64,000 bases of DNA from Acidobacteriota bacterium. GTDB lineage: Bacteria; Acidobacteriota; Terriglobia; Acidiferrales; UBA7541. Position 1 is the first letter of the stretch; each line of letters starts with the position of its first letter. The stretch spans positions 1 to 64,000 of the forward strand of contig JABCYZ010000029.1 in NCBI GenBank assembly GCA_013289955.1, read 5' to 3'. Positions 23,895 through 33,068 of this stretch are shown here, piece after piece. Position numbers and translations under genes: made by a program. The notes beneath the pieces were generated by a model. The model saw only the letters and a list, made by a program, of their open reading frames with translations, searched no databases and had not been told where the DNA came from.

Positions 23895-24295
23895 GCAAAC
23901 GAAGGCTTGTCGATACCAATCTGATTGTTCGCTATCTAGTGCAGGACCATGAAAAGCATGCCAAGGCAGCTGGAAAGCTGTTCGACGCATGCGACCGCGG
24001 CGACGTAGTAATTGTGGTGTTGCCAGCTGTTCTGGCCGAGTGCGTGTTTGTATTGGAGTCTTTCTACGAGCACCCGCGTGGAGATATCGCCTCAGCGCTC
24101 GGCAGACTCATTTCCAGCCCGGGTGTTGAAATTGATGCGGCGATTAACCTGGACGCTTTGGATCGCCATCGAAAAACAAAAGTCCATTTCGTGGACTGCC
24201 TGATCGCCGCAACTGCGGCGACCGAAAACATGCCGGTAGCCTCTTTCGATCAGGACTTTCGAAGGTTCACTGACGTTCGCGTAGAAACCGAATAG
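23891..24295 (+). CDS. VapC-type PIN-domain toxin
   Basis: A 134-aa protein. The acidic PIN residues are visible: VDTNLIVRYL (Asp, residue 8), AECVFVLE (Glu), FVDCLIAATA (Asp) and ASFDQDFRRF (Asp). VapC proteins cut tRNA or rRNA in a metal-dependent way and are held inactive by VapB, here the AbrB-type protein upstream. The GTG start overlaps the antitoxin stop by four bases. Confidence 0.88.
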   Translation: MSKRRLVDTNLIVRYLVQDHEKHAKAAGKLFDACDRGDVVIVVLPAVLAECVFVLESFYEHPRGDIASALGRLISSPGVEIDAAINLDALDRHRKTKVHFVDCLIAATAATENMPVASFDQDFRRFTDVRVETE

Positions 24296-24370
24296 TTTCT
24301 GGCTGCTCTTCGCCGGTTGTGTAGATTAAAAGTAGGCAAGCTTAGTCAGAAGCGGCGACGAACCATGTGC

Positions 24371-24425
24371 TGTCACAGTCGTCTGTCATAGCTTGTCACA
24401 GTAAACTGTCAGAGTTTGTCACAGT
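24371..24425. repeat. 23-bp tandem repeat with TGTCACAGT core
   Basis: TGTCACAGT at 24371-24379, 24394-24402 and 24417-24425 is exactly 23 bp apart, with TGTCA half-units at 24384 and 24407. The TGTCA spacing thus alternates 13 and 10 bp, about one helical turn. The array overlaps the stop codon of the Fic gene on the minus strand (24419-24421). It might bind a protein or be a recombination or termination signal. Confidence 0.65.
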
Positions 24426-25534
24426 AGCGGCTCGTAGTGTTTGGTGGGGTCGGTTGGACCTGTTCCGATCTCGCGGACCAGGCCCTTTTCAACCAACAGT
24501 TTGAGATCGCGCTGGAGCGTTCTTCTGTTCATTTTCAACTCCTCTTCGCATTCTGCCACTGTCGCTCTACCTGCGGTCAGCAGATAACCGAGAATGGCGA
24601 CGGGCCGCTCTTTCAATCCGTTCTTCCGCGCTCTCGCCAGAACCACATCCTTGCGCATGACGTGCTCAGCAGTCATTTGAACGTCGCGCATCTGCGCGCC
24701 CAAGCCTTCTGTGAAGTATTCGAGCCAGCCAGTCACGTTCATTCCATGCTCGCGGACGCTCTGCAGCGCCTTGTAGTAAGCGGTCCGGTCGTGGTCGTAG
24801 TACTCGCTGATCGTGAAGAGCCGCTTGAAATCGTAACCTGTTCTGTAGAGGCAAAGGGTAGAAAGCAAACGCGCCGTGCGTCCGTTGCCGTCAACAAAGG
24901 GATGAACGTGAACGAGTTGAAACTGTGCAATGCCAGCCATAATGACTGGATGTATTTTTGTGTCCTCTTGCAGCCACGAGACAAAGTCGGTCATCATATG
25001 TGGAACTTCGAGCGGTGGTGGCGGCGTATATGTTTTCTCTCCTGTACGCAGGTTGACGATGTAATTTTGAATTTTGCGATACTCTCCCGGTGACGCCTTG
25101 TTTCCACGCACGCCTTGAACCAGGCGTTTGTGAATCTGGCGTATCAGCGCCTCTGTGATCGGCTCGCCGCTCTCCAGGTAACTTGAAACCAATTCAAATG
25201 CTTTCTTGTAGTTGAGGAGTTCTTGCGTATCATCCGGTCTGGCCTCTCGGACCTTTTGGCCCGCAAGAATGCGCTCCGATTGTTCAAGCGTAAGTTGAGT
25301 GCCTTCGATATGCGTCGTATAGTGCGCCTCAAGGACAAGGGCGCGCTTTTGCATGCCGGCGATCCAGTCCTCGGAAAGTTTGGCCGCGTCCAGAAATCCA
25401 CGCGCTCGTTCGATCCTTGTCAACTCCGCCGTGATCGAATTCGTTATCTCAAATTGAGGTGCCAAGCTCATCTTTTGGGACACATCCGCACTCAATTGTA
25501 GTCTAGTAGTGCCCATCCGCCCGCAAGACACCAC
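24419..25534 (-). CDS. Fic-family AMPylase with winged-helix tail
   Basis: Up to 371 aa. HPFVDGNGRTAR (about residues 207-218) is the Fic active-site motif HPFx(D/E)GNGRxxR. The N-terminal TTHIEGT matches the inhibitory motif (S/T)xxxE(G/N), so it is a self-inhibited class II Fic protein. The C-terminus has a helix-turn-helix-like YLLTAGRATVAECEEELKMN, in two parts. Fic proteins transfer AMP, or other nucleotides, to target hydroxyls. Start is uncertain: the ATG at 25534 is the longest, but MGTTR and MSLAP inside are alternatives. It stands alone and ends in the 23-bp repeat array. Confidence 0.9.
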   Translation of the reverse strand: MVSCGRMGTTRLQLSADVSQKMSLAPQFEITNSITAELTRIERARGFLDAAKLSEDWIAGMQKRALVLEAHYTTHIEGTQLTLEQSERILAGQKVREARPDDTQELLNYKKAFELVSSYLESGEPITEALIRQIHKRLVQGVRGNKASPGEYRKIQNYIVNLRTGEKTYTPPPPLEVPHMMTDFVSWLQEDTKIHPVIMAGIAQFQLVHVHPFVDGNGRTARLLSTLCLYRTGYDFKRLFTISEYYDHDRTAYYKALQSVREHGMNVTGWLEYFTEGLGAQMRDVQMTAEHVMRKDVVLARARKNGLKERPVAILGYLLTAGRATVAECEEELKMNRRTLQRDLKLLVEKGLVREIGTGPTDPTKHYEPLL

Positions 25535-25968
25535 CCACTCCCATTTTGCGCAGTGCCAACTAACTCAGTCGAGTCGGCGAAGACAAATGAATTGTGGGAG
25601 GAGCGTCACAAGCCGTATTTGTATCCTTCAATGCGTTTCGCGTGGCGCACTTTGGGAAGAACGGCAGCTACGATAGCACAAGCCTCTTTATCTTTGGATC
25701 GCAGTACGGAAAGCTGTCTCGGGGCCGTTTGTTCCAGCCATACTCACGCCTGGGAGAATAAGATTGGGGTAGTCTTGCTATGTCCCGGCGCGCCACGCCA
25801 TGCGCGTCGATCCCATGGTCGCGCTGCGGTATGAATAGAAGCAGACCGCGCGCAACTCTTCCTCGGAACAATCTTGGCAAACATCTGGAGATTTGGTGAC
25901 CTTCCTGAGCGTCCCTCTCGAGTGACGGACGACTTCTTCCGGAATCCGATAAATGAAGGTTTGGCGAC
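25535..25968. other. Intergenic stretch, edge of the accessory island
   Basis: No convincing gene on either strand. It separates the Fic gene from the G+C-rich sigma factor gene, and base composition changes here. Confidence 0.35.
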
Positions 25969-27294
25969 TCAGTTCGTATGGGTGGTGCAGGAGGCCGCGC
26001 GGGAGAGCAGCAGCGCGCGCTCGCGGGAGTTCTGCGTTAGCGCGGCGGCGCGAGTGAATTCGGCGCGGGCTTCGTCGAGGCGCCCAAGTTTCCGCAGCAG
26101 GTCAGCGCGAACGCTGGGGAGCAAATGGTAATTTTTCAGCGAAGGAGCGTCCGCGATCGCGTCGAGAATCGCGAGGCCTGCGGCGGGGCCCTCGGCCATG
26201 CCTGCGGCGACGGCACGATTCAGCTCGACGATCGGCGACGGTGTGACGCGCGCGAGCGCGGCGTAGAGAGCGGCGATGCGCGGCCAGTCGGTCGCGTCAG
26301 CGGTGAGCGCCCGGGCGTGGCACGCGGCGATTGCGGCTTGCAGCGTGTAGGGGCCGATGCTGCCCAGTGCGCGACTCAACTCTTCAGCGCGTGCGAGCGC
26401 CGCGAAGCCGCGGTGAATCAGAAGCTGGTCCCACAGCGCGCGATTCTGCTCGAGCATCAGAATCGGTTCGCCGCTCGCATTCACACGAGCACGGGTGCGC
26501 GAGGCCTGAATTTCCATCAGCGCGACGAGGCCATGGACCTCCGGCTCTTGCGGTGCGAGCTCGGCGAGGATGCGGCCGAGGCGCAGGGCGTCTTCGCACA
26601 GCGCGGGGCGGTGCCAGTTATCGCCCGCGGTGGCCGAGTAGCCCTCGTTGAAAATCAGATAGATCACTTGCAGCACGCTCGCGAGGCGTTCGGAAAGTTC
26701 TCGCCCGCGCGGGACTTCGAAGGGAAGGTTCGCATCGGCGAGCGTGCGTTTGGCGCGGACGATGCGCTGCGCGATCGACGGCTCGGGCACCAGAAACGCC
26801 CGCGCGATTTCGGTCGTAGTGAGGCCGCCGATGAGGCGCAGCGTGAGCGCGAGTTGCGCGTCGGTGCCCAGCACAGGATGGCATGATGTGAAAATCAGGC
26901 GCAGCAGGTCGTCGCCAATGTCGTCGTCGAGCGCGCTGACGTAGTCAGGCACGGATTTTTCCTGCTGGTCTTCGAGTTCGCGGCCGAGTTCGCCGTGTTT
27001 GCGTTCGAGGAGCGATCGGCGACGCACGAGGTCAATCGCGCGGTGCTTCGCCGCGGCCATCAGCCAAGCGCCGGGATTCGACGGGACACCTTCGCGCGGC
27101 CACTGTTCGAGCGCGGCGATGAGAGCGTCGTGCGCGAAGTCTTCGGCGGCGCCGACGTCACGCGTGATGCGAGTGAGTCCGGCGATCAGGCGTGGAGACT
27201 CGATGCGCCAGACGGCGTCGATCGCGGCGCGGACGTTTCGATGCGGGTCAGCGTGCGAGTCTGTTGGGTCAGTGCCGGAAGACATGTCCGGCAC
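25969..27294 (-). CDS. ECF sigma factor of the YCII-linked type
   Basis: A 441-aa protein. The sigma2 part has DVGAAEDFAHDALIAALEQW and NPGAWLMAAAKHRAIDLVRR. The sigma4 part has LRLIGGLTTTEIARAFLVPE. After it comes a helical, TPR-like C-terminal region (about 220-430, with IFNEGYSATAGD) found in the long ECF group often paired with YCII/DGPF proteins. It directs RNA polymerase to unknown promoters. The decayed and intact YCII-like copies lie upstream on the same strand. It is visibly more G+C-rich than the neighbours. Confidence 0.88.
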   Translation of the reverse strand: MPDMSSGTDPTDSHADPHRNVRAAIDAVWRIESPRLIAGLTRITRDVGAAEDFAHDALIAALEQWPREGVPSNPGAWLMAAAKHRAIDLVRRRSLLERKHGELGRELEDQQEKSVPDYVSALDDDIGDDLLRLIFTSCHPVLGTDAQLALTLRLIGGLTTTEIARAFLVPEPSIAQRIVRAKRTLADANLPFEVPRGRELSERLASVLQVIYLIFNEGYSATAGDNWHRPALCEDALRLGRILAELAPQEPEVHGLVALMEIQASRTRARVNASGEPILMLEQNRALWDQLLIHRGFAALARAEELSRALGSIGPYTLQAAIAACHARALTADATDWPRIAALYAALARVTPSPIVELNRAVAAGMAEGPAAGLAILDAIADAPSLKNYHLLPSVRADLLRKLGRLDEARAEFTRAAALTQNSRERALLLSRAASCTTHTN

Positions 27295-27330
27295 CCATCA
27301 CAACATTTTTCTTTGTAAGCCGCAAAGCGG

Positions 27331-27570
27331 TTATTTATTCCGATCGGGGCGGCGGTCTTCGTTGAGGATGGGACGCATTTCGATTTCGCCTTCCCAGCCA
27401 GGCCAGTTTCGGCGATGCCCCGAGAAATTCGGCGCAGCCGGCGGGTGCGCCTTCTTTGTCGGCATATTCGAGAATTGCACAGCCGCCGATCACTTTCTTG
27501 GCTTCGGGAAACTGGCCGTCGGTGACGCCGATCTTGCCGCTAGCGAGTCGCCCGCGAGCACTCGCATTCG
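27331..27570 (-). pseudogene. Decayed YCII/DGPF-domain gene
   Basis: Read on the minus strand, ARGRLASGKIGVTDGQFPEA and KKVIGGCAILEYADKEGAP match the core of YCII/DGPF proteins (G..R...GK..VTDGPFPEAKEV..G..I). A frameshift follows, after which PGWEGEIEMRPILNEDRR, ending in a stop, reads in another frame. No intact start is present. The typical YCII start (MRYMMLVRS) reads on the opposite strand at about 27595, suggesting an inversion or a further partial copy. Order on the strand: intact YCII, this remnant, then the sigma factor. Confidence 0.55.
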
Positions 27571-27792
27571 CGCCGCGATGGGAGACTTTCGTTATGCGTT
27601 ACATGATGCTCGTTCGAAGCGTCGCGCCCCGGGACCGCCGCCTCCAGCGTTCCTCGATCGCAGCTAGAGCCGCCATCCCACTGTGTGGGAAGGCGGCTCT
27701 CTCTACATAGACGTCATACGAGGGGTCGCGAAATCCACACAGCGCGGAGAGCTTTCTTTACTTGGTCCGAACTTATTAGCGCCTTCGGCGAT

Positions 27793-28191
27793 CTACTGCT
27801 CGAGCTCCATGATCTTCTCCTGAACATCGGCAGAGAAGTCGGTTATGTCAAACAGCCGGCGAACTTCCACCATTAAGTCATCCTGTCCGGGGATGCGTGA
27901 GGCCCATTCAAGCGCCTCTTCCCGGGATTTCACCTGAATTATCCAGAAGCCGCCGACCACTTCCTTGGCTTCGGGAAACGGGCCGTCGGTAACTTTCGAT
28001 TTGCCGTTTTTGAAGGTGACGCGCGCGCTCATCGTCGCGGGTGGGGTCAAACCGTCGAGCGCGAGCAGAACGCCGGCTTTCTGTAGCTCCTCGTTGTATT
28101 TCCTCGTGCTTTCAATGTCTTTGAGATCGGGTACCCAGCCGGGTTTCGCGGTTTCGTAGACTTTCGGAAACTGGATCATCATGAAACGCAT
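27793..28191 (-). CDS. YCII/DGPF-domain protein
   Basis: A 132-aa protein. MRFMMIQFPKVYE at the start, then YNEELQKAGVLLALDGLTPP and KSKVTDGPFPEAKEVVGGFW (contains the DGPF signature), then a helix EEALEWASRIP. YCII-fold proteins of this kind are commonly encoded next to long ECF sigma factors and may serve as partners, or as enzymes of unknown substrate. AAGGAGAACACC precedes the ATG on the minus strand. Confidence 0.85.
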   Translation of the reverse strand: MRFMMIQFPKVYETAKPGWVPDLKDIESTRKYNEELQKAGVLLALDGLTPPATMSARVTFKNGKSKVTDGPFPEAKEVVGGFWIIQVKSREEALEWASRIPGQDDLMVEVRRLFDITDFSADVQEKIMELEQ

Positions 28192-28877
28192 GGTGTTCTC
28201 CTTGAAGGTTGAGCGGACGCCATATAAGGGCCGCTACTATATAGGAGCTTGGACCGCGCTGGGCCGGGAAAGATGCGAGGTGCCGGGTGCGCGGTGCGGC
28301 TCTCTACTTACACGTCGAACGGGGTGACGGGGAATCGACACGGGGTGAGCGAATTTTTTGCGTAGCCTATCGCTCTGAAAACACGTTATTTAGACATGGG
28401 ACAGGGTGGAGCAACGGTGATTCTGTCGTTCGGAACCGAGCGCATGTGGGCGCGGCGATGCCATGGCTCTATCCGCCGGATGGCGGGCTGCAGTTCTATC
28501 GCAACGTGGAGATTCCGCAGATGGAGCGAGCCGAGACGCACTCTCGAATCTGTCAATTTCTCGCGCGCAGCGACGGGGACAGAGACGTTCTCAGACAGCT
28601 GGCCGAGGAGATGTTCTTGTTCGATGGCGATCAGATAGCATAGTGGCGTGGTGTAGGGAAGCTGTTTGTAAGCGAGAACTCGGGGGAGCAAGACGGCGGA
28701 CACAGGCGGTTCAGTCAGGTAAGGAATTCGGTCTGCTGCCCTAGAAATGTTCTACGAAACGGTGATTTTTCGCTGCAAGTGGCAAAATCACCCAAAAGGG
28801 TGACGACAAGTCCCTCTCCTGATGCGGTATGGTGCGCCTGAATTGATGCATACTCACGGACTTTAAGGAGCCAAGTA
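28192..28877. other. Intergenic stretch, possible gene remnant
   Basis: No gene is accepted. A plus-strand frame at 28287-28643 ends with PWLYPPDGGLQFYRNVEIPQ and then QLAEEMFLFDGDQIA, which looks partly protein-like but has no ribosome binding site and an Arg-rich first half. It may be the 3' remnant of a gene. AAGGAG at 28866-28871 belongs to the next gene. Confidence 0.35.
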
Positions 28878-29414
28878 ATGAAACGAACCATTCTCATCTT
28901 TGGACTTATATCGGGAGCAATTTCGTCGCTCATGATGGTGTCGACGATACCTTTCCTTCATAAAATCGGAAGCGCCAAAGGGGCGATTGTTGGCTATACG
29001 GCCATCGTTCTCTCGTTCATGCTCGTGTTTTTCGGAATCCGGTCCTATCGAGAGAATGTGGGGAATGGTGAAATTACGTTCGGAAAAGCGTTCTTGGTGG
29101 GAATTGGTATCACATTGATTTCGTGCGCCTTCTATGTGGCTACATGGGAAATCATTTACTTCAGGTTCATGCCGGACTTTATGGATAACTACGGCTCGCA
29201 CACGATAGAACAATTGAGGGCGGCCGGGGCGACAGCTGAAGTGATTCAAGCAAAGATCAACGAATTTAACCAGCTCAGGGAAAACTACAAGAATCCCCTC
29301 TACAATTCGGCGCTCACATTCCTGGAGCCTTTCCCGGTAGGGCTAGTGATCACGTTGACCTCTGCTGGGATCTTGAGAAAAAAGCGAAAGGTCCGGATAG
29401 CCGCGACTTCTTAG
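28878..29414 (+). CDS. DUF4199-family membrane protein
   Basis: A 178-aa protein with four hydrophobic helices: ILIFGLISGAISSLMMVSTI, IVGYTAIVLSFMLVFFGI, FLVGIGITLISCAFYVATW, and one near the end (PFPVGLVITLTSAGIL). The pattern fits DUF4199, whose role is unknown. AAGGAG lies 7 bases upstream of the ATG. It appears to be a single gene. Confidence 0.75.
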   Translation: MKRTILIFGLISGAISSLMMVSTIPFLHKIGSAKGAIVGYTAIVLSFMLVFFGIRSYRENVGNGEITFGKAFLVGIGITLISCAFYVATWEIIYFRFMPDFMDNYGSHTIEQLRAAGATAEVIQAKINEFNQLRENYKNPLYNSALTFLEPFPVGLVITLTSAGILRKKRKVRIAATS

Positions 29415-30072
29415 CGCTCCGCCGAGAGAGCGATGGTCCAAACCCGAGGAGTGCGGGTAGCGAGACAAGGGAATCCCCATTTTCTGAAGGCCGAAAGCAG
29501 CCATCCCAGGGCTTCGTTATGTCGATGGATCCCAGACGCTGACCGGGTTTGCGGCTGGGGAGCAGACAATGTCCTTTTTAGCTGCAGACGGCCTATTCTG
29601 CCACCGGCCTTTTCAATGGCGTCATAACCTCTTTGCCGGGCTGGTGTCAGTTGGACGCCAAGAATTCCGGGGACTTCGTATTCAGCGACCTCTCCGGTAA
29701 ATTGGGGCCGATGAAGACTGCCAACACCGCAACTGCCCGTCAAATGTCGTATGCTGCAGCGGTGCCGGGTACAGGATGTGACAGCGATGAAATCTGAAAA
29801 TCTGAGGATATTTCGCACGGCTCGACGCCGCATTGATGAGGCTCGTCAGGGACGATTCCTGCCCGTTTTGCTAAAAATCCGGGCGAGCGATGCATTTCCG
29901 CGCGCCCAGCGATGTATCTACAGAGTTGAATAGTCAAGGACGCCGAGAAAGCAAAGATGCGCTGCGGCGAAGAAGCGGAGGGTAAGGATGGTCTTACATT
30001 GTGTGTCACAACCCCCGTGGAAGGGTTTTTGTGCGCATAAATATTGGAAATCAGGGAATTAAAGAGGAAAGC
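29415..30072. other. Intergenic stretch with a short attenuator-like hairpin
   Basis: No accepted gene; a minus-strand frame (29411-29833) is open but Arg-rich and without ribosome binding site. AACCC (30010-30014) and GGGTT (30023-30027) form a short hairpin followed by Ts, 45 bases before the UvrA-like gene, which may be an attenuator. Confidence 0.35.
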
Positions 30073-32325
30073 ATGCCTCAGGAATACATTGAGATCCGCG
30101 GCGCGCGTGAGAATAACCTCAAGAACGTCTCGCTGCGCATCCCCAAACGCAAGATTACCATCTTCACCGGAGTCTCGGGCTCCGGCAAATCGTCGATCGT
30201 CTTCGATACCGTCGCGACCGAAGCACAACGCCAGATGAACGAGAATTTCAGCATGTTCATCCGGACCTTTCTGCCGCGCTACTCCCAGCCGGACGCCGAT
30301 GCTATTGAGAACCTGAGCATGCCGATCGTCGTGGACCAGAAACGGCTCGGCGGCGGGTCTCATTCGACGATGGGCACAATCACCGATATCTACCCTGTGC
30401 TGCGCCGGTTGTATTCCCACATCGGCAAGCCGCATGTGGGACACACGAACGTCTTCTCCTTCAACGACCCAAAGGGCATGTGCCCGAACTGCAATGGCTT
30501 AGGCCGAAAGGTGGGCGTGGACCTGGATCTTTTCCTCGACAAATCCAAAACCCTGAACGAAGGGGCGATCCTGTTCAATGAATACGCCGTCGACAGCTGG
30601 GGCTGGAACTTCCTTGGCCAGTCGAAACTCTTCGACATGGACAAGAAGCTTTCGAAGTTCAGCGAAAAGGAAATGGACCTGCTCTTGTACAGCAAACCCT
30701 ATAAAGTGAAAACAAAGGTCGGGGGCAAGAACATCAATATAACATGCGAAGGCATCATCAGCAGATTTACCGCCAAGTACATCACGCGCGACGTGAAGAC
30801 CATGTCGGAACGTACACAAAAGCTTGTGGCGCCTTATATCACGATGGCCCCGTGCACGGTATGCAAGGGCGCGCGCTTAAGTCAGGAAGTCCTGAAGTGC
30901 AAAATCGACGGATACAACATCGCTGAGCTGGCCTCGATGGAAGTGGGCCAGTTGATCGGTTTGATCAAGATGATCAAGGAGCCGAAAGCCGCGCCCATTC
31001 TGAAAACACTGATCCAGCGTCTGCAATATCTAGTGGATATAGGCCTCGAATATCTCACCTTAAATCGTGAGACAGACACGCTCTCCGGCGGCGAATCGCA
31101 GCGCGTGAAGATAGTCAAGCACCTGAGCAGCAGTCTCGTGGACGTGATGTATGTGTTCGATGAGCCAAGCGTTGGTCTGCATCCGCGTGATGTGCATCGT
31201 TTGAATGAACTTCTTCAACAGTTGCGCGATCGAGGAAATACGGTTCTGGTGGTGGAACATGATCCTGATGTAATTAAGGTGGCTGACCACATCGTGGACC
31301 TCGGGCCGCACGCCGGGAGTCGGGGCGGTCAGGTCATGTACGAAGGTCCGTTCAAGAACCTGTTGAGCGCGGACACGCTGACCGGAAAATATATGAAACA
31401 GTCGGTTTCCATCAAAAGCGATTTCCGTTCTGCCAATGGAAAGCTGCCGATCAGGAATGCAAAAGCCAACAACTTGCAGAACGTGAGCGTGGACATCCCG
31501 CAGGGTGTACTGACGGTGATCACAGGCGTGGCGGGTTCGGGGAAGAGCTCGCTCATTCATCAGACCTTTCTACGTCAGCACGCGGACACCATTGTGATCG
31601 ACCAATCCCCGGTGGGTGTTTCGAGCCGGTCCAATCCCGGCACCTATACCGGCATCATGGACGAGGTGCGAAAAGCCTTCGCGGCTGCGAACAAGGTGAG
31701 CCCATCCCTGTTCAGCTTTAATTCGGAAGGAGCCTGCGAGAACTGTCAGGGACTGGGCGTGATCTACACGGAGATCCCCGCGATGGGCGAGGTCAAGTCT
31801 CCATGTGAGATCTGCGAGGGCAAGCGATTTAAAGATGATGTGCTGGAATACAAGCTCAACGGAAAATCGATCAATGATGTGCTGGAAATGACCGTCAGGC
31901 AGGCGCTCGAATACTTCAAGATCGACAAGATCACTAGCAAGCTGCAGGCCATGAGCGACGTGGGCCTCGATTACCTGACTCTGGGTCAGCCCTTGAGCAC
32001 GCTCTCCGGTGGCGAGTGCCAGCGCATCAAACTGGCCAGTGAACTGCACAAACAGGGCAGCATCTATGTGCTGGATGAGCCCACAACCGGTTTACACATG
32101 TCCGATATCAGTCATCTGCTGGAGATCATGAACCGCCTCGTGGACGCGGGCAACACAGTCATTGTGATCGAACACAGCACAAGCGTGATCAAAAATGCAG
32201 ACTGGATCATCGATCTGGGCCCTGAAGGGGGTACGAAGGGCGGCATGATCATGTTCGAGGGCACGCCCAGGCAGCTGCTTACTGCGAAGAATTCGCTGAC
32301 CAGTGAGTACATCCGGAATCAATGA
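30073..32325 (+). CDS. UvrA-like ABC ATPase without obvious UvrB-binding domain
   Basis: A 750-aa protein. Two ABC modules: Walker A GVSGSGKS (33-40) and GVAGSGKS (about 485-492); signatures LSGGESQR (about 337) and LSGGECQR (about 643); Walker B VFDEPSVGLH and VLDEPTTGLH. Zinc-finger cysteines lie at CPNCNGLG, CTVCKG, CENCQGLG and CEICEG. The canonical UvrA is about 940 aa with a UvrB-binding domain after the first Walker A; here that part appears short. This class includes self-resistance proteins of antibiotic producers such as DrrC. AAAGAGG fixes the start at 30073; the open frame begins 72 bases earlier. Repair or resistance role is not decided. Confidence 0.85.
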   Translation: MPQEYIEIRGARENNLKNVSLRIPKRKITIFTGVSGSGKSSIVFDTVATEAQRQMNENFSMFIRTFLPRYSQPDADAIENLSMPIVVDQKRLGGGSHSTMGTITDIYPVLRRLYSHIGKPHVGHTNVFSFNDPKGMCPNCNGLGRKVGVDLDLFLDKSKTLNEGAILFNEYAVDSWGWNFLGQSKLFDMDKKLSKFSEKEMDLLLYSKPYKVKTKVGGKNINITCEGIISRFTAKYITRDVKTMSERTQKLVAPYITMAPCTVCKGARLSQEVLKCKIDGYNIAELASMEVGQLIGLIKMIKEPKAAPILKTLIQRLQYLVDIGLEYLTLNRETDTLSGGESQRVKIVKHLSSSLVDVMYVFDEPSVGLHPRDVHRLNELLQQLRDRGNTVLVVEHDPDVIKVADHIVDLGPHAGSRGGQVMYEGPFKNLLSADTLTGKYMKQSVSIKSDFRSANGKLPIRNAKANNLQNVSVDIPQGVLTVITGVAGSGKSSLIHQTFLRQHADTIVIDQSPVGVSSRSNPGTYTGIMDEVRKAFAAANKVSPSLFSFNSEGACENCQGLGVIYTEIPAMGEVKSPCEICEGKRFKDDVLEYKLNGKSINDVLEMTVRQALEYFKIDKITSKLQAMSDVGLDYLTLGQPLSTLSGGECQRIKLASELHKQGSIYVLDEPTTGLHMSDISHLLEIMNRLVDAGNTVIVIEHSTSVIKNADWIIDLGPEGGTKGGMIMFEGTPRQLLTAKNSLTSEYIRNQ

Positions 32326-32593
32326 CGTGATGGGCGATCGAGCCTCGGATTCCGCACGGCACGGGAAGGTCTCATCAACTCCGACGAACGCGAAGTCAAT
32401 AGCGAGGCACAGTTCTTCCATGAGCTCCAAGCAGTTGTTTCCTCCTCAATTCTAAGCGAGGGAATCAAGGGACTTCATGCTCGCATAGTGTGGCAGGGTG
32501 TCGACGAAGCTTCGGAGTCCTTGAGACGGAAGTCTTTTCCGTTTGAAACAGTGAGGGTTTGGGAGTGAGGAAGGTCAAGAGACAAACGTATGC
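32326..32593. other. Intergenic stretch, no gene seen
   Basis: No convincing gene or hairpin on either strand. It lies between the convergent ends of the UvrA-like gene and the zinc-ribbon gene. Confidence 0.35.
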
Positions 32594-32827
32594 TCATTTT
32601 TGCAGATGCGCGGGTTCCGACCGCAGAGATCTACGCTGCCATGAAAATGGGGTTGCCTGACGTGGTGGCCGCCAATTAGCAGAAACGGAGCACAGATAAA
32701 AGCGGGCGTCGCAGTTCTCACAGCGAAACGGCCTGACAAAAAGTAAGGTAAGAATCGTCCTCTCCGCAATTCCTTTGCGCTTCGATTGGTGGATCCACGC
32801 ACATTCACACTCTGGACAACTCTTCAT
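32594..32827 (-). CDS. Small zinc-ribbon protein (77 aa)
   Basis: A 77-aa protein starting MKSCPECECAWIHQSKRKG, then FRCENCDARFYL. The pair CPEC and CENC gives a zinc ribbon. AGGAG on the minus strand is well spaced for the ATG at 32827; a longer frame starts further upstream without support. Similar short proteins in acidobacteria have no known role. It is divergent to the diguanylate cyclase gene, and the long inverted repeat lies between them. Confidence 0.6.
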   Translation of the reverse strand: MKSCPECECAWIHQSKRKGIAERTILTLLFVRPFRCENCDARFYLCSVSANWRPPRQATPFSWQRRSLRSEPAHLQK

Positions 32828-32896
32828 GGTGATTCTCCTGATGCTGGATAAGGCTCGAAATTGCCAGTTCATTTTGTACGAGGGAAAATCTAGGCA

Positions 32897-32967
32897 CTGT
32901 ACCGTTTTGAACAGGCATCGGGTAACGATGTCCTCTCATTGAACAGCCCATGTTCAAAACGGTACAG
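32897..32967. repeat. 16-bp perfect inverted repeat with 39-base spacer
   Basis: CTGTACCGTTTTGAAC (32897-32912) and GTTCAAAACGGTACAG (32952-32967) are perfect inverses. TGAACA also recurs inside the spacer (32940-32945). It lies between two divergent genes, so it may be a pair of operator sites, or the ends of a very small mobile element. Confidence 0.6.
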
Positions 32968-33068
32968 ACCCGGCTCTCCAGGGGGTATAGCCTTAGCGTG
33001 AAGGGGTCAACTTCCTGGCAGCTCATCCGCATTTGCGTGGGCGGCTGCGGTTGACGACGTGTGTCTCC

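Noticed and set aside
24437..25093. Long plus-strand frame of 218 codons
   Set aside because: It is antisense to the Fic gene, whose motifs are clear.
26125..26886. Long plus-strand frame of 253 codons
   Set aside because: Antisense to the G+C-rich sigma factor gene; long shadow frames are expected there.
28287..28643. Plus-strand frame ending with protein-like residues
   Set aside because: No ribosome binding site and an unconvincing first half; at most a remnant.
29411..29833. Minus-strand frame of 140 codons
   Set aside because: Arg-rich ends and no ribosome binding site; a short middle part looks plausible but is not enough.
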